Below are positions 43,117 to 52,804 of a stretch of DNA of 64,000 nucleotides, in pieces. A program made the translations under genes and the position numbers. The first letter of the stretch is position 1; each line of letters begins with the position of its first letter. The notes below the pieces were generated by a model, which was not told where the DNA came from, did no database searches, and was given only the letters and a program-made list of their open reading frames with translations. Source of the DNA: Pseudomonas paralactis (GTDB taxonomy: Bacteria > Pseudomonadota > Gammaproteobacteria > Pseudomonadales > Pseudomonadaceae); assembly GCF_001439735.1 (NCBI RefSeq), contig NZ_JYLN01000005.1, positions 434,001 through 498,000 of the forward strand, in the 5' to 3' direction.

Positions 43117-43200
43117 GTGGGAGCTGGCTTACCTGCGATGCAGACACCTCGGTACATCAGTAAACCGAGGCGATGCCATCGCAGGCAAGCCAGCTCCCAC
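43117..43200. repeat. REPIN, GGGAGCTGGC family
   Basis: GTGGGAGCTGGCTTACCTGC at 43117 pairs with GCAGGCAAGCCAGCTCCCAC ending at 43200. An inner hairpin CCTCGGT/ACCGAGG lies at 43147-43170. This is a different REP variant from the others in the window. It lies between convergent genes. Confidence 0.93.
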
Positions 43201-43226
43201 CTTTGCTCTGCGGCGTTTGGCAGGGT

Positions 43227-44000
43227 TTACTTATCCTTGAACGCCGGCGCCCGCTTGGCCACGAATGCGGCCATGCCTTCCTTCTGATCCTGGGTCGCGA
43301 ACGCCGCGTGGAACACCCGGCGCTCAAAGCGCACGCCTTCGGACAGGCTGACTTCAAAGGCGCGGTTCACGCTCTCCTTGACCATCATGCTGATCGGCAC
43401 TGACTTACCGGCGATCAGGGTCGCGACTTTCAGCGCTTCTTCCAGCAGTTCATCGGCCGGCACGATACGCGCCACAATCCCACAACGCTCGGCTTCGACG
43501 GCATCGATAAAGCGCCCGGTCAGGCACATTTCCATGGCCTTGGCTTTGCCCACGGCGCGGGTCAGACGCTGGGTGCCGCCCATGCCCGGCAGCACGCCGA
43601 GGTTGATTTCCGGCTGGCCGAATTTGGCATTGTCACCGGCCAGGATAAAGTCGCACATCAGCGCCAGTTCACAGCCGCCACCCAGGGCAAAGCCGTTCAC
43701 CGCGGCGATGATTGGCTTGCGGCGGTTGGCCACCCGGTCGCTGTCGCTGAACAGGTCGTCCATGTAGATCTGCGGGTAGGTCAGCTCGGCCATTTCCTTG
43801 ATGTCGGCACCGGCCGCAAAGGCTTTTTTCGAGCCGGTCAGCACGATGCAGCCGATTTCCGGGTTGGCTTCCAGGCTATCCAGCGCCTGGTTCAGTTCGC
43901 TGACCAGTTGCGCATTCAGCGCATTCAACGCCTCGGGACGGTTGAGGGTAATCAGCCCGACGCGGCCCTGGACGTCAAGCAGGATGGTTTCGTAGCTCAT
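43227..44000 (-). CDS. Enoyl-CoA hydratase (crotonase)
   Basis: 257 residues, crotonase family. Oxyanion motif AFAAGADIKEMAE and NGFALGGGCELALMCD, and catalytic glutamates (GCEL, FGQPEINLGVLPGMGG). Last gene of a five-gene operon transcribed right to left (promoter near 48.8 kb). Order synthetase, short-chain dehydrogenase, thiolase, acyl-CoA dehydrogenase, hydratase equals that of P. putida PP_2213-2217, as I recall. Together they oxidise 2-methylbutyryl-CoA or short fatty acyl-CoA to acetyl-CoA and propionyl-CoA. Confidence 0.93.
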   Translation of the reverse strand: MSYETILLDVQGRVGLITLNRPEALNALNAQLVSELNQALDSLEANPEIGCIVLTGSKKAFAAGADIKEMAELTYPQIYMDDLFSDSDRVANRRKPIIAAVNGFALGGGCELALMCDFILAGDNAKFGQPEINLGVLPGMGGTQRLTRAVGKAKAMEMCLTGRFIDAVEAERCGIVARIVPADELLEEALKVATLIAGKSVPISMMVKESVNRAFEVSLSEGVRFERRVFHAAFATQDQKEGMAAFVAKRAPAFKDK

Positions 44001-44011
44001 GTATCGACTCC

Positions 44012-45139
44012 TTAAAGATTGCGTGAGATGACCATGCGTTGGATATCGCTGGTGCCTTCGTAAATCTGGCAGACCCGCACATCGCGGTAGATCCGCTCCA
44101 GGGGAAAGTCGCTCAGGTAACCGTAACCGCCCAGGGTTTGCAAGGCGGCCGAGCAGACTTTCTCAGCCATTTCCGAGGCAAACAACTTGGCCATGGACGC
44201 CTCCACCAGCGCCGGCTGGCCGCTGTCACGCAGGGCCGCGGCGTAATGCACCATCTGCCGGGCCACAGCAATCTGCGTGGCCATGTCGGCCAGGCGAAAG
44301 GCGACGGCCTGGTGTTCGATCAACGGCTTGCCGAAGCTTTCCCGCTCACGGGCATAGTCACGGGCCGCTTCGAAGGCGGCGCGGGCCATGCCTACCGACT
44401 GGGACGCGATGCCGACTCGGCCGCCCTCAAGGTTGGCCAGGGCGATCTTGTAGCCCTCGCCCTCCTCGCCCAGGCGATTGGCCACAGGCACCTTCACGTC
44501 TTCAAACAGGATCTGGCAAGTGTCGGACGCATGTTGCCCGAGTTTGTCTTCGACCCGTGCCACGCTATAGCCCGGTGAGTCAGTGGGGACGATGAAGGCG
44601 CTGATCCCGCGTTTGCCCGCTGCCGGGTCAGTGACGGCAAACACAATCACGACCCCGGCGTTTTGCCCAGAGGTGATGAACTGTTTGCAGCCATTGAGTA
44701 CATAGTGATCGCGTTCAAGACGCGCACGGGTCTTCAGGCTGCTGGCATCGGAGCCCGCCTGGGGTTCGGTCAATGCGAAGGCACCGAGCATGGTGCCGCT
44801 GGCCAGGGGCGTGAGGAACTCGGCCTTTTGCTGGTCATTGCCGAATTTAAGGATCGGCACGCAGCCCACCGAGTTATGCACGCTCATGATCGTCGAGCAC
44901 GCACCGTCGCCTGCGGCGATTTCTTCCAGGGCCATGGCGTAGGCCAGGTAGCCGGTGTCACAACCGCCCCACTGCTCCGGCACCAACATGCCGAAAAAGC
45001 CCAGCTCGGCCATTTCAGCGATGGCTTCTTTGGGAAAGCGATGCTCGCGATCCCACTCGGCGGCGAACGGCTTCAAGCGTTCCTGGGCAAATTGCCGGGC
45101 GGCGTCGCTGATTTGCAGTTGTTCGTCATTGGGCAGCAT
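44012..45139 (-). CDS. Acyl-CoA dehydrogenase, short/branched-chain type
   Basis: 375 residues. FAFALTEPQ-type motif (GAFALTEPQAGSDASS), ALANLEGGRVGIASQSVGMA and the catalytic Glu in QIYEGTSDIQRMV. The closest functional match is 2-methylbutyryl-CoA dehydrogenase of isoleucine degradation. It is 11 bases upstream of the hydratase gene in the same operon. Confidence 0.92.
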   Translation of the reverse strand: MLPNDEQLQISDAARQFAQERLKPFAAEWDREHRFPKEAIAEMAELGFFGMLVPEQWGGCDTGYLAYAMALEEIAAGDGACSTIMSVHNSVGCVPILKFGNDQQKAEFLTPLASGTMLGAFALTEPQAGSDASSLKTRARLERDHYVLNGCKQFITSGQNAGVVIVFAVTDPAAGKRGISAFIVPTDSPGYSVARVEDKLGQHASDTCQILFEDVKVPVANRLGEEGEGYKIALANLEGGRVGIASQSVGMARAAFEAARDYARERESFGKPLIEHQAVAFRLADMATQIAVARQMVHYAAALRDSGQPALVEASMAKLFASEMAEKVCSAALQTLGGYGYLSDFPLERIYRDVRVCQIYEGTSDIQRMVISRNL

Positions 45140-45148
45140 AAGTCATCC

Positions 45149-46333
45149 TTAGTAGAGGCATTCAACGGCCATGGCCGTGGCTTCACCGCCGCCGATGCAA
45201 ATGGCCGCGACGCCACGCTTGAGGCCCCTCTGGCGCAGGGCCGACAGCAGTGTCACCAGGATTCGCGCACCCGAAGCACCAATGGGATGGCCCAAGGCGC
45301 AGGCACCGCCATGCACGTTGACCTTGTCGTGAGGGATCTCAAGCTTGCTCATGGTCACCAGGCTCACCACAGCAAAGGCTTCGTTGATTTCAAACAGGTC
45401 GACGTCTTCCAGGCTCCAGCCGGTTTTGCTCATCAGCTTGCGGATCGCCCCCACCGGCGCCACCGGAAACAGCCCCGGCTCATCGGCAAATGCCGCGTGC
45501 CCGTGGATCACCGCCAAAGGCTTGAGGCCACGTTTGTGGGCCTCGGACTCGCGCATCAGCAGCAATGCCGCAGCGCCGTCGGAGATCGAGCTGGAGTTGG
45601 CCGCGGTGACGGTGCCGCTTTCACGGAACGCCGGTTTCAAGCTGGCGATCTTGTCCAGCCTGGCTTTAGGCGGCTGTTCATCGTGCAAGATGGTTTTTTG
45701 TTCCTTGCCCACGGTGACCTGCACCGGCACGATCTCGCTGGCGAAGCTGCCATGGGTGATGGCCTCCTGCGCGCGTGTCAGGGAGGTGATCGCGAAGGCA
45801 TCCTGAGCTTCCCGGGTAAAGCCGTTATGCTCGGCGCAATCTTCGGCAAAAGTGCCCATCAGGCGGCCCTTGGCGTAGGCGTCTTCCAGGCCGTCGAGGA
45901 ACATATGGTCAAGCACCTTGCCGTGGCCCATGCGGTAGCCACTGCGTGCACGATCCAGCAGGTACGGGGCGTTGGACATGCTTTCCATACCGCCTGCGAT
46001 CACCACATCGACACTGCCGGCGCGCAGTGAATCATGGGCCAGAATCGTCGCCTCCATGCCCGAGCCGCACATTTTGTTCAGGGTGGTGCAGCGGGTGCCT
46101 TTATCCAGCCCCGCGCCCAGGGCCGCCTGGCGTGCCGGTGCCTGCCCGAGACCGGCCGGCAGCACGCAACCAAACAGCACCTCATCCACGGCATCGGTGG
46201 CGATACCGGCCCGTTCAACGGCGGCACGAATCGCCGCCGCGCCCAGCTGCGGTGCGGTCAGGCTTTTGAGATCGCCCTGAAACCCGCCCATGGGCGTGCG
46301 CACGGCGCTGACAATCACAATAGGGTCGTTCAT
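45149..46333 (-). CDS. fadAx: Acetyl-CoA C-acyltransferase (thiolase)
   Basis: 394 residues. Acyl-accepting Cys in TLNKMCGSGMEA (about residue 90), His in GGACALGHPIGASGAR and Cys in AAICIGGGEATAM, so a complete thiolase. It cleaves 2-methylacetoacetyl-CoA or 3-ketoacyl-CoA. The fadAx symbol rests on operon order shared with P. putida. Confidence 0.9.
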   Translation of the reverse strand: MNDPIVIVSAVRTPMGGFQGDLKSLTAPQLGAAAIRAAVERAGIATDAVDEVLFGCVLPAGLGQAPARQAALGAGLDKGTRCTTLNKMCGSGMEATILAHDSLRAGSVDVVIAGGMESMSNAPYLLDRARSGYRMGHGKVLDHMFLDGLEDAYAKGRLMGTFAEDCAEHNGFTREAQDAFAITSLTRAQEAITHGSFASEIVPVQVTVGKEQKTILHDEQPPKARLDKIASLKPAFRESGTVTAANSSSISDGAAALLLMRESEAHKRGLKPLAVIHGHAAFADEPGLFPVAPVGAIRKLMSKTGWSLEDVDLFEINEAFAVVSLVTMSKLEIPHDKVNVHGGACALGHPIGASGARILVTLLSALRQRGLKRGVAAICIGGGEATAMAVECLY

Positions 46334-46344
46334 ACAGGCATTCC

Positions 46345-47112
46345 TTACTTGGCGGCCATGCGCAAGGCGCCGTCGAGACGGATCACCTCACCATTAAGCA
46401 TGCTGTTTTCAAGGATATGTCGCACCAGCGCGGCATATTCGTCGGGTTTGCCCAGGCGTGGCGGAAACGGCACGCCGGCGGCCAGAGAGTCACGTACTTC
46501 CGGGGTCATGCCGGCCATCATCGGGGTTTCGAAAATGCCCGGGGCGATGGTCATCACGCGGATCCCGAAACGCGCCAGTTCCCGTGCGGCGGGCAAGGTC
46601 AAACTGGCAATCGCGCCTTTGGACGCGGCATATGCAGCCTGGCCGATCTGCCCATCGAACGCCGCCACCGAGGCGGTATTGATGATCACACCGCGCTCGC
46701 CGTCGGCATTGGCTTCGGTTTCTGCGATCGCCGCAGCGGCCAGGCGCAACAGGTTGAAGCTGCCGATCAGGTTGACGTTGATCACCTGGGCAAAGCTGGC
46801 CAGCCCGTGAGGGCCGTTCTTGCCGAGGATTTTCTCGCCGCGCACCACACCCGCGCAGTTGATCAACCCATGCAAGCCTCCAAACGCCTCGACAGCCGCT
46901 TTAACGGCCGCTTCGGCAGCCGCTTCCTGACTGATATCCGCGACGGTGCTGCGGGCGTTGTCGCCCAGTTGTGTGGCCTTTGCCGCAACCGCGTCGGCGT
47001 TCAAGTCCACCAGCATCACCTTGGCACCGGCCGCGATGAGCATGTCAGCCGTGGCCGCACCGAGGCCCGAGGCACCGCCGCTGACCAGAAATACCTTGTT
47101 TTCAATCTGCAT
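46345..47112 (-). CDS. fadB2x: 3-hydroxy(-2-methyl)acyl-CoA dehydrogenase, short-chain dehydrogenase family
   Basis: 255 residues. Rossmann motif SGGASGLGAATA, Ser-Tyr-Lys catalytic set (Tyr in AAYAASKGA) and the HSD10-type sequence GEKILGKNGPHGLASFAQVI. Homologue of mammalian type II 3-hydroxyacyl-CoA dehydrogenase, NAD-linked. Third step of the branched-chain route in this operon. Symbol follows P. putida operon order. Confidence 0.9.
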   Translation of the reverse strand: MQIENKVFLVSGGASGLGAATADMLIAAGAKVMLVDLNADAVAAKATQLGDNARSTVADISQEAAAEAAVKAAVEAFGGLHGLINCAGVVRGEKILGKNGPHGLASFAQVINVNLIGSFNLLRLAAAAIAETEANADGERGVIINTASVAAFDGQIGQAAYAASKGAIASLTLPAARELARFGIRVMTIAPGIFETPMMAGMTPEVRDSLAAGVPFPPRLGKPDEYAALVRHILENSMLNGEVIRLDGALRMAAK

Positions 47113-47133
47113 CGTTGTTTCCTTTGAAAGGGA

Positions 47134-48783
47134 TCAAGCCACGGCCGCCTGGGCCTTGGCTATTTCCTGATTGCGCAAAATAAAGCGTTGCAGCTTGCCG
47201 CTTGGGGTTTTGGGCAAGTCGCTGACAAATTCGATTTCCCGTGGGTAAGCATGAGCGGCCAGGCGCTGACGTACATGCAGGCGCAGCTCTTCGGCCAGTT
47301 CCGGGGTGGCGCGGTATTGCTCGCTGAGCACCACGAAGGCTTTCACCAACTCGGTACGCTCAGGGCAAGGCTTGCCGACCACGGCGGCCTCGATCACCGC
47401 CGGGTGCTCAACCAGAGCGCTTTCCACATCGAACGGCCCTACGCGGTAGCCGGAGGTGGTGATCACGTCATCGCTGCGCCCCACAAAGCTGATACTGCCA
47501 TCGGGGTTCAACTCCACGGTATCGCCGCTGAGGTAGTACTTGCCGACGAAGGCTTTGGTCTTCACACCGTCGTAGCCGGCGAACCAGCACATCGGCGATT
47601 GCTCGCGGTCGATGGCCAGAATGCCCGGTTGGCCGGCGGGCAATTCCTGGTAGTTGTCATCCAGCACCACAATGCGATGCCCGGGTGAAGCGAACCCCGC
47701 CGAGCCCACATGCACCGGATGCGTCAGGCCGTGGTGATTGCACAGCACCATGCCCAGCTCGGTCTGGCCGTAGTGATCGTGGATGGTCACGTCCAGGTTG
47801 TCGGAGAACCAGCGGATCACCTCCGGGTTCAACGGCTCGCCGGCACTGCTGACGATGCGCAGCTTGCCCTTGATTGAGCGGGCGAACTGCTCACCGCCTG
47901 CAATCAGCAGGCGATACGCCGTGGGCGAGCCGGTCAGGTTGGTGATCGCGTATTTATTGATGACCCGGCAGGTGCTTTCCAGGGTGAACGGGCCATCGTA
48001 GAAAGTGATCGGATGCCCCATGGACAACGGCCCGGTTACACCGAAATAGATGCCGTAGGCCCAGCCTGGGTCGGCGACGTTCCAGAACGCGTCCTCAGGG
48101 CGCAAGTCGACGGCGTCGCGCATGTACCCCTGGAACGCGACAATCGCCTTGAGCGGCACCGACAGCGCCTTGGAGGGGCCAGTGGTGCCCGAGGTGAACA
48201 TCAGCAGGAACGGATCATCTGCGCCCAGCAACACCGGCTCGCAGACGTTGGAATAATTGGGCAGCTCGGCCCAGAAGCTGAAGTCGCCACGCACGATGCC
48301 CTCGCCCTTGGCCCCGGTGACCGTGACAATGGTCGGGCAACCGGCGACTTCGGCCAGCTTGGCGCGGTTCACCGCGTCGGTGACCACCAGCGCGGCGCCT
48401 GAGCTGGTCAGTCGATGTTCAATGGCCTTGGGGCCGAAGGCCGTAAACAGCGGCTGATAAACCGCGCCGATGCGCCAGGTGGCCAACACGACCACCAGCA
48501 ATTCGGCCGTACGTGGCAACAGCCCGGCCACCTTGTCACCGCGCTTGACGCCCTGTGCGAGAAGGAAATTGGCGAAGCGTGCGGCCTGGTCCTGCAGTTC
48601 GGTAAAGGTCGACGTGGAACTGCGCCCGTCCCGGCCCTCCCAGAACAATGCGATGCGCCCCGGCAGCGCATGGCGGTCACAGCACTCCACGCAGGCGTTG
48701 AGCGCCTGCAGGTTGCCGGCCAGTGCGGCATCGACAGTGCGCTGATAATCAAACTCGGTGGTGGCGGCCAAATACTCACGCAT
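47134..48783 (-). CDS. Acyl-CoA synthetase (AMP-binding), medium-/short-chain type
   Basis: 549 residues. Motifs LLMFTSGTTGPSKAL, DHYGQTELG, YYLSGDTVELNPDG and the A10 lysine in TPSGKLQRFILR. The profile recalls medium-chain acyl-CoA ligases. First gene of the five-gene operon; it would activate the free acid entering the pathway. Promoter is expected in the 228-base gap to the divergent bestrophin gene (48784-49011), where TCCAA-GTGA-TTGGA (48944-48957) is a short palindrome. Confidence 0.9.
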   Translation of the reverse strand: MREYLAATTEFDYQRTVDAALAGNLQALNACVECCDRHALPGRIALFWEGRDGRSSTSTFTELQDQAARFANFLLAQGVKRGDKVAGLLPRTAELLVVVLATWRIGAVYQPLFTAFGPKAIEHRLTSSGAALVVTDAVNRAKLAEVAGCPTIVTVTGAKGEGIVRGDFSFWAELPNYSNVCEPVLLGADDPFLLMFTSGTTGPSKALSVPLKAIVAFQGYMRDAVDLRPEDAFWNVADPGWAYGIYFGVTGPLSMGHPITFYDGPFTLESTCRVINKYAITNLTGSPTAYRLLIAGGEQFARSIKGKLRIVSSAGEPLNPEVIRWFSDNLDVTIHDHYGQTELGMVLCNHHGLTHPVHVGSAGFASPGHRIVVLDDNYQELPAGQPGILAIDREQSPMCWFAGYDGVKTKAFVGKYYLSGDTVELNPDGSISFVGRSDDVITTSGYRVGPFDVESALVEHPAVIEAAVVGKPCPERTELVKAFVVLSEQYRATPELAEELRLHVRQRLAAHAYPREIEFVSDLPKTPSGKLQRFILRNQEIAKAQAAVA

Positions 48784-49011
48784 CGTTTCAATCCTTCTGT
48801 GTTTTTATTTTCAGGACTTTTAACTGGATAAATCGGCTGAAATAGTCGCTCCAGAGCGTTGCAGGGGCAATGGTCAAAGCCTTCAACTTGGCTGACTGGT
48901 TTGGCCAACTGGCGATCATTGATCCCAACGATCAGACGGTCGATCCAAGTGATTGGACGCTCTGCATACCAGCTTCTACCCTGATGGCCTGCACTCTTAC
49001 AGAAGCCTGCC

Positions 49012-49905
49012 ATGATCGTTCGCCCCAAGCCCAACGTGTTGGGCATCCTGTTTTCCCTCAAGGGCTCGATTGCCAAGCGCATCGCCTGGCGCAGCCTGTT
49101 GGTCACGCTGCTGGCTTCGGTCATTGTGCTGGTGGAAACCCTGCACCCCGCTTACTTTTCCAGGGTCAACGCCACGCCCTTTACCTTGCTGGGCTTGTCG
49201 TTGTCGATTTTCATGAGTTTTCGCAATAACGCCTGCTATGACCGCTGGTGGGAAGGCCGCAAGCAACTGGGGCAAATGATCATTGAGGTACGCTCGCTGA
49301 TTCGTGAAACCCAGGTGCTGGGCGACACCCCCGAACGGGCCGGGCTGCTGCATGAGCTATGCGGTTTTGCCCATGGCTTGATCGCGCATTTGCGCCATGA
49401 GGATGAGGTGCGCGCCATACAGCCCTGGGTCACCGTGCATCCGAGCCACCCCAACCTGCCCGACAGCGTGCTGCAAATGCTCGGTGCGCGGTTGTGCGTG
49501 CTCGCCCGGCAGGGTGTGATCAGCGAATGGCGCTACACGCAGCTGGAAGCCAGGTTGGTCAGCCTCAGCCAAGTGCAGGCGTCCTGCGAGCGCATCAAGA
49601 CTACCCCGCTGCCCTTCCCCTATACCTTGCTGCTACACCGCACCATTTACCTGTTCTGCATCCTGTTGCCCTTCGCCATGGCCGAACCGCTGGGCTGGTT
49701 GACACCGGTGTTCACCGCGATCGTCAGCTACACCTTCTTTGGTTTGGATGCGATCGGCGATGAATTGGAGGACCCATTTGGCTTCGACGAAAACGACCTG
49801 CCGTGCGATGCCATCCTGCGCACCCTGGAGCGCGAGATTCTTGCGGCTCTCGGTGAAGCCGACTTGCCTGCTGCGCCGCAGCCAGTGGATTACGTACTGA
49901 CCTGA
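49012..49905 (+). CDS. Bestrophin family ion channel
   Basis: 297 residues with four membrane helices. The conserved bacterial bestrophin features are SIFMSFRNNACYDRWWEGRK, a hydrophobic neck region after it, PLPFPYTLLLHRTIYLFCIL and the acidic DPFGFDENDLP motif near the C-terminus that corresponds to the Ca-clasp region of animal bestrophins. Forms pentameric channels; bacterial members often conduct cations. Followed at 49913-49946 by a degraded REP-like sequence (GGCAAGCAAGCTTGCTAGCG). Confidence 0.88.
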   Translation: MIVRPKPNVLGILFSLKGSIAKRIAWRSLLVTLLASVIVLVETLHPAYFSRVNATPFTLLGLSLSIFMSFRNNACYDRWWEGRKQLGQMIIEVRSLIRETQVLGDTPERAGLLHELCGFAHGLIAHLRHEDEVRAIQPWVTVHPSHPNLPDSVLQMLGARLCVLARQGVISEWRYTQLEARLVSLSQVQASCERIKTTPLPFPYTLLLHRTIYLFCILLPFAMAEPLGWLTPVFTAIVSYTFFGLDAIGDELEDPFGFDENDLPCDAILRTLEREILAALGEADLPAAPQPVDYVLT

Positions 49906-50039
49906 GGGTGGCAAGCAAGCTTGCTAGCGCTCCCAAAAAAGCCTGAGACTGCTGCGCATCACCTGCGGGTTTGACACTCGCCCTGCACTGACCGAAGCTG
50001 ATGGCTTTGTACTAGCCACCAAAGCTTTCGGACGCCCGC

Positions 50040-51098
50040 ATGTCAAAGTCACGCCGTAACGCCATCATCGGCCTGTGCGCCCTGTTGTTGATCGTATCGA
50101 CCCTTTGGTTTTTCTCTCGCTCCCCTCAAGCCACCGTGGCCCCCGCCATTGCCCACGGTTATTCCAAGGCGTTGAAACAGGCGCAGAACGGCGAGCCAGG
50201 CGCTGCGCGCGTGTTGTACCAACAGTTGGGGCGGCCTGATCTGTCGCCTGAGCGCCGCGCTGCCCTGCACGCCCAATTGCCCAATTACCCCAGCCCCCAA
50301 GCGTTGAAGCTGGCGGATAAGGACCTGGCCGATGAATCTGCGCTGGTACGTGAGGCGGCGATCCACAGCATCGTCGGCCTGGTGCCCACCGGCCAGCGCA
50401 CACTGTTGCTTGGTCCGGTGCTGGATGATCCCGAACAGTCGGTGCGCTTTGCTGCGGCCAATGCCCTGCTCGGCCTGTCGCCAGACACCCTGGGCTTGTA
50501 TTTCGGCCCCTTGCAGCAGGTACTCGACGAGTTTGTGAAAACCCTCAAGGCCCAGCCTGAAAGCGCGCAAGGCTGGATCCAGCTGGCGCGTCTGTACATC
50601 CACAGCGCCATGCTGGCTCCGGCGCAAGACGCGCTGGAGCAGGCGATGCGTCTGGAACCGGACAACCTGCAAGCAGGCGTGGCGCAAATCGAACTGCTGG
50701 ACAAGCAAGGCAAAACCGAAGAGTCGCGCCAGCTGTTGGCGCAGCAATTGGCGGCGCATCCGGAGTCGGCCTATCTGCAACATGCCTTGGGCATGTGGTT
50801 GCTGCACCACGGCGAGCGCCCTTATGCTTTGCTCGGCCTGTCCAAAGCGGTGGAGCTGGAACCGAACAATCAGGATTATCGCTTTGACCTGGCCACCACC
50901 TTGCATGACCAAGACGAACTGGAAGCCGCCCAGCGCCAGTTGGAAGAGATCGTTCAGCGCCACCCGGCCAATCGCAAAGCGCGTGTACTGCTGGTCAACT
51001 ACTGGAAAGAGAGTGGCCAATTGCAGAACGTCCAGGTGCTGCTGGCACAGTTGGAGCAACAGAACCCGGATGATCCGGCGCTACAGCAGGGCCTGTAG
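50040..51098 (+). CDS. TPR-repeat protein with N-terminal membrane anchor
   Basis: 352 residues. A signal anchor at about residues 8-26 (AIIGLCALLLIVSTLWFFS) is followed by HEAT-like helices (SALVREAAIHSIVGLVP, SVRFAAANALLGLSP) and then tetratricopeptide repeats from about 175 (AQGWIQLARLYIHSAMLAPA, AYLQHALGMWLLHHGERPYA, QDYRFDLATTLHDQDELEAA). Probably a periplasmic scaffold. Function unknown. Its stop codon TAG is the first three bases of the REP core (GTAGGAGCG) at 51095, so the REP ends the gene. Confidence 0.82.
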   Translation: MSKSRRNAIIGLCALLLIVSTLWFFSRSPQATVAPAIAHGYSKALKQAQNGEPGAARVLYQQLGRPDLSPERRAALHAQLPNYPSPQALKLADKDLADESALVREAAIHSIVGLVPTGQRTLLLGPVLDDPEQSVRFAAANALLGLSPDTLGLYFGPLQQVLDEFVKTLKAQPESAQGWIQLARLYIHSAMLAPAQDALEQAMRLEPDNLQAGVAQIELLDKQGKTEESRQLLAQQLAAHPESAYLQHALGMWLLHHGERPYALLGLSKAVELEPNNQDYRFDLATTLHDQDELEAAQRQLEEIVQRHPANRKARVLLVNYWKESGQLQNVQVLLAQLEQQNPDDPALQQGL

Positions 51099-51188
51099 GA
51101 GCGAGCTTGCTCGCGAAAAATCCAGAACACCCTGTTTAACCAGCATACCCGCGTTATCGTTGACGTTCTTCGCGAGCAAGCTCGCGCC
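51095..51188. repeat. REPIN, partly degenerated, supplying a stop codon
   Basis: GTAGGAGCGAGCTTGCTCGC at 51095 and an inverted arm CGCGAGCAAGCTCGCGCC at 51171-51188. The right arm has lost the final TAC. The TAG of GTAGGAG is the stop codon of the TPR gene. The rest of the 203-base gap to the KaiC-like gene carries its promoter; GAGGGC lies 6 bases before the TTG start. Confidence 0.9.
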
Positions 51189-51301
51189 TTCACGGCTGCA
51201 ATTGTGAAGAAACGTTGAACCGCCACAAACCGCTACGGTCAAGTGAATATGGCGCACCTTTTCGGCGCGCACCCAACTTGTACGTGACCTGAGGGCACTT
51301 C

Positions 51302-52804
51302 TTGTCTACATCCAATGCGCTTTTAAGTGAAAAGGCGGCCACCGGCATCGAAGGTCTTGATGACATTCTTTCCGGCGGGCTATCACGTAGCCATTTGTTT
51401 CTCCTTGAAGGTGAGCCGGGCACCGGTAAGACCACTGTCGCCCTGCACTTCTTGCAGGCAGGGGCGAAAAACGGTGAAAAATCCCTGTATATCACCTTGT
51501 CCGAAACCGAGCGGGAACTGCGCCAGGGTGCCAAGTCCCATGGTTGGGACCTGGACGACAACATCCATATCTTCGAATTGACCCCACCCGAAAGCCTGCT
51601 CAATGCAGAGCATCAGCAGAGCTTGCTGTATTCCTCCGATCTGGAGCTGGGCGAAGCCACCCGACAGATTTTCGAAGTAGTGGAACGCGTCAAACCGACC
51701 CGCGTGGTGGTCGACAGCCTGTCGGAGATTCGTCTGCTGGCGCAAAGCTCACTGCGCTATCGCCGGCAAATCCTGGCGATCAAGCACTACTTCGTGCGTT
51801 ATGACGCCACAGTGTTGCTGCTGGACGACCTGACCACCGAATCGCTCGACAAAACCGTACACAGCGTGGCCCACGGCGTCATTCGTCTGGAAGAACTGAC
51901 CCCCAACTACGGCGCCGAGCGCCGTCGGGTGCGGGTGGTCAAGTATCGGGGGCAGAAATACCGTGGCGGCTTTCATGATTTCACCATCATGGGCGATGGT
52001 GTGCATGTATTCCCGCGCCTAGTGGCCGCCGAGCACCGTGGAGGCTATAAACGCGAAACCATGAGTAGCGGCATCAGCGAACTGGATGCGTTGATGGGCG
52101 GCGGCATCGAGACCGGCTCCAGCAGCTTGATCCTGGGCCCGGCCGGTACCGGTAAATCGCTGATCTCGATGATTTTCGCCGCCGCCGCCGTGGAGCGCGG
52201 GGAAAAGGCCGCTCTGTTCATCTTTGACGAAGAGATGGGCTTGTTGTTTGAGCGCATGAACAACATGGGCATTGATCTGGCGGCGCTGCAAGCCACCGGG
52301 AATCTGCTGATCGAACAAGTCGACGCGGCTGAACTGTCCCCCGGCGAATTTTCGCACCGGGTAAGGCGTTGCGTGGACGAACGCGGCATCAAGACGGTAG
52401 TAATCGACAGTATCAACGGTTATCAGGCCGCGATGCCTGAAGAAAATGCCCTGATCCTGCATATGCACGAACTGCTGCTGTATCTGAACCGCCGCGGCGC
52501 TGCGACCTTCATGACGGTGGCACAACACGGCCTGGTCGGCGACATGCAGACCCCGGTAGACATCACCTACCTGGCCGACACCGTCATCCTGCTGCGCTAC
52601 TTCGAGGCATTGGGCAAGGTTCGCCGCGCCATTTCGATCATCAAGAAACGCACCGGCACCCATGAATCGACCATACGCGAGTACCGCATCAGCAGCCGCG
52701 GCATGACCGTCGGCCAACCCCTGGATAATTTCCAGGGCGTGTTGCGCGGCATCCCGACCTACATGGGCGCCGGTTCGCCCCTGCTCAAGGAAGAGGACGT
52801 GTGA
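51302..52804 (+). CDS. KaiC-like two-domain ATPase
   Basis: 500 residues from TTG 51302. Two tandem KaiC/RecA domains with Walker A motifs GEPGTGKTT (about residue 37) and GPAGTGKS (about 280), Walker B VVDSLSE and VVIDSING, and acidic pairs SETERE and FDEE where KaiC has catalytic glutamates. No KaiA or KaiB is nearby. Its stop is overlapped by the GTG of the next gene, a hybrid histidine kinase (GTGA), so the two are produced together. This resembles KaiC output through a kinase in cyanobacteria, but a clock role is not implied. Confidence 0.9.
   Translation: MSTSNALLSEKAATGIEGLDDILSGGLSRSHLFLLEGEPGTGKTTVALHFLQAGAKNGEKSLYITLSETERELRQGAKSHGWDLDDNIHIFELTPPESLLNAEHQQSLLYSSDLELGEATRQIFEVVERVKPTRVVVDSLSEIRLLAQSSLRYRRQILAIKHYFVRYDATVLLLDDLTTESLDKTVHSVAHGVIRLEELTPNYGAERRRVRVVKYRGQKYRGGFHDFTIMGDGVHVFPRLVAAEHRGGYKRETMSSGISELDALMGGGIETGSSSLILGPAGTGKSLISMIFAAAAVERGEKAALFIFDEEMGLLFERMNNMGIDLAALQATGNLLIEQVDAAELSPGEFSHRVRRCVDERGIKTVVIDSINGYQAAMPEENALILHMHELLLYLNRRGAATFMTVAQHGLVGDMQTPVDITYLADTVILLRYFEALGKVRRAISIIKKRTGTHESTIREYRISSRGMTVGQPLDNFQGVLRGIPTYMGAGSPLLKEEDV

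Noticed and set aside
48944..48957. TCCAA-GTGA-TTGGA palindrome in the gap between the acyl-CoA synthetase and bestrophin genes as an operator
   Set aside because: Arms are only five bases long, so it could be chance; kept only as a remark in the synthetase entry.
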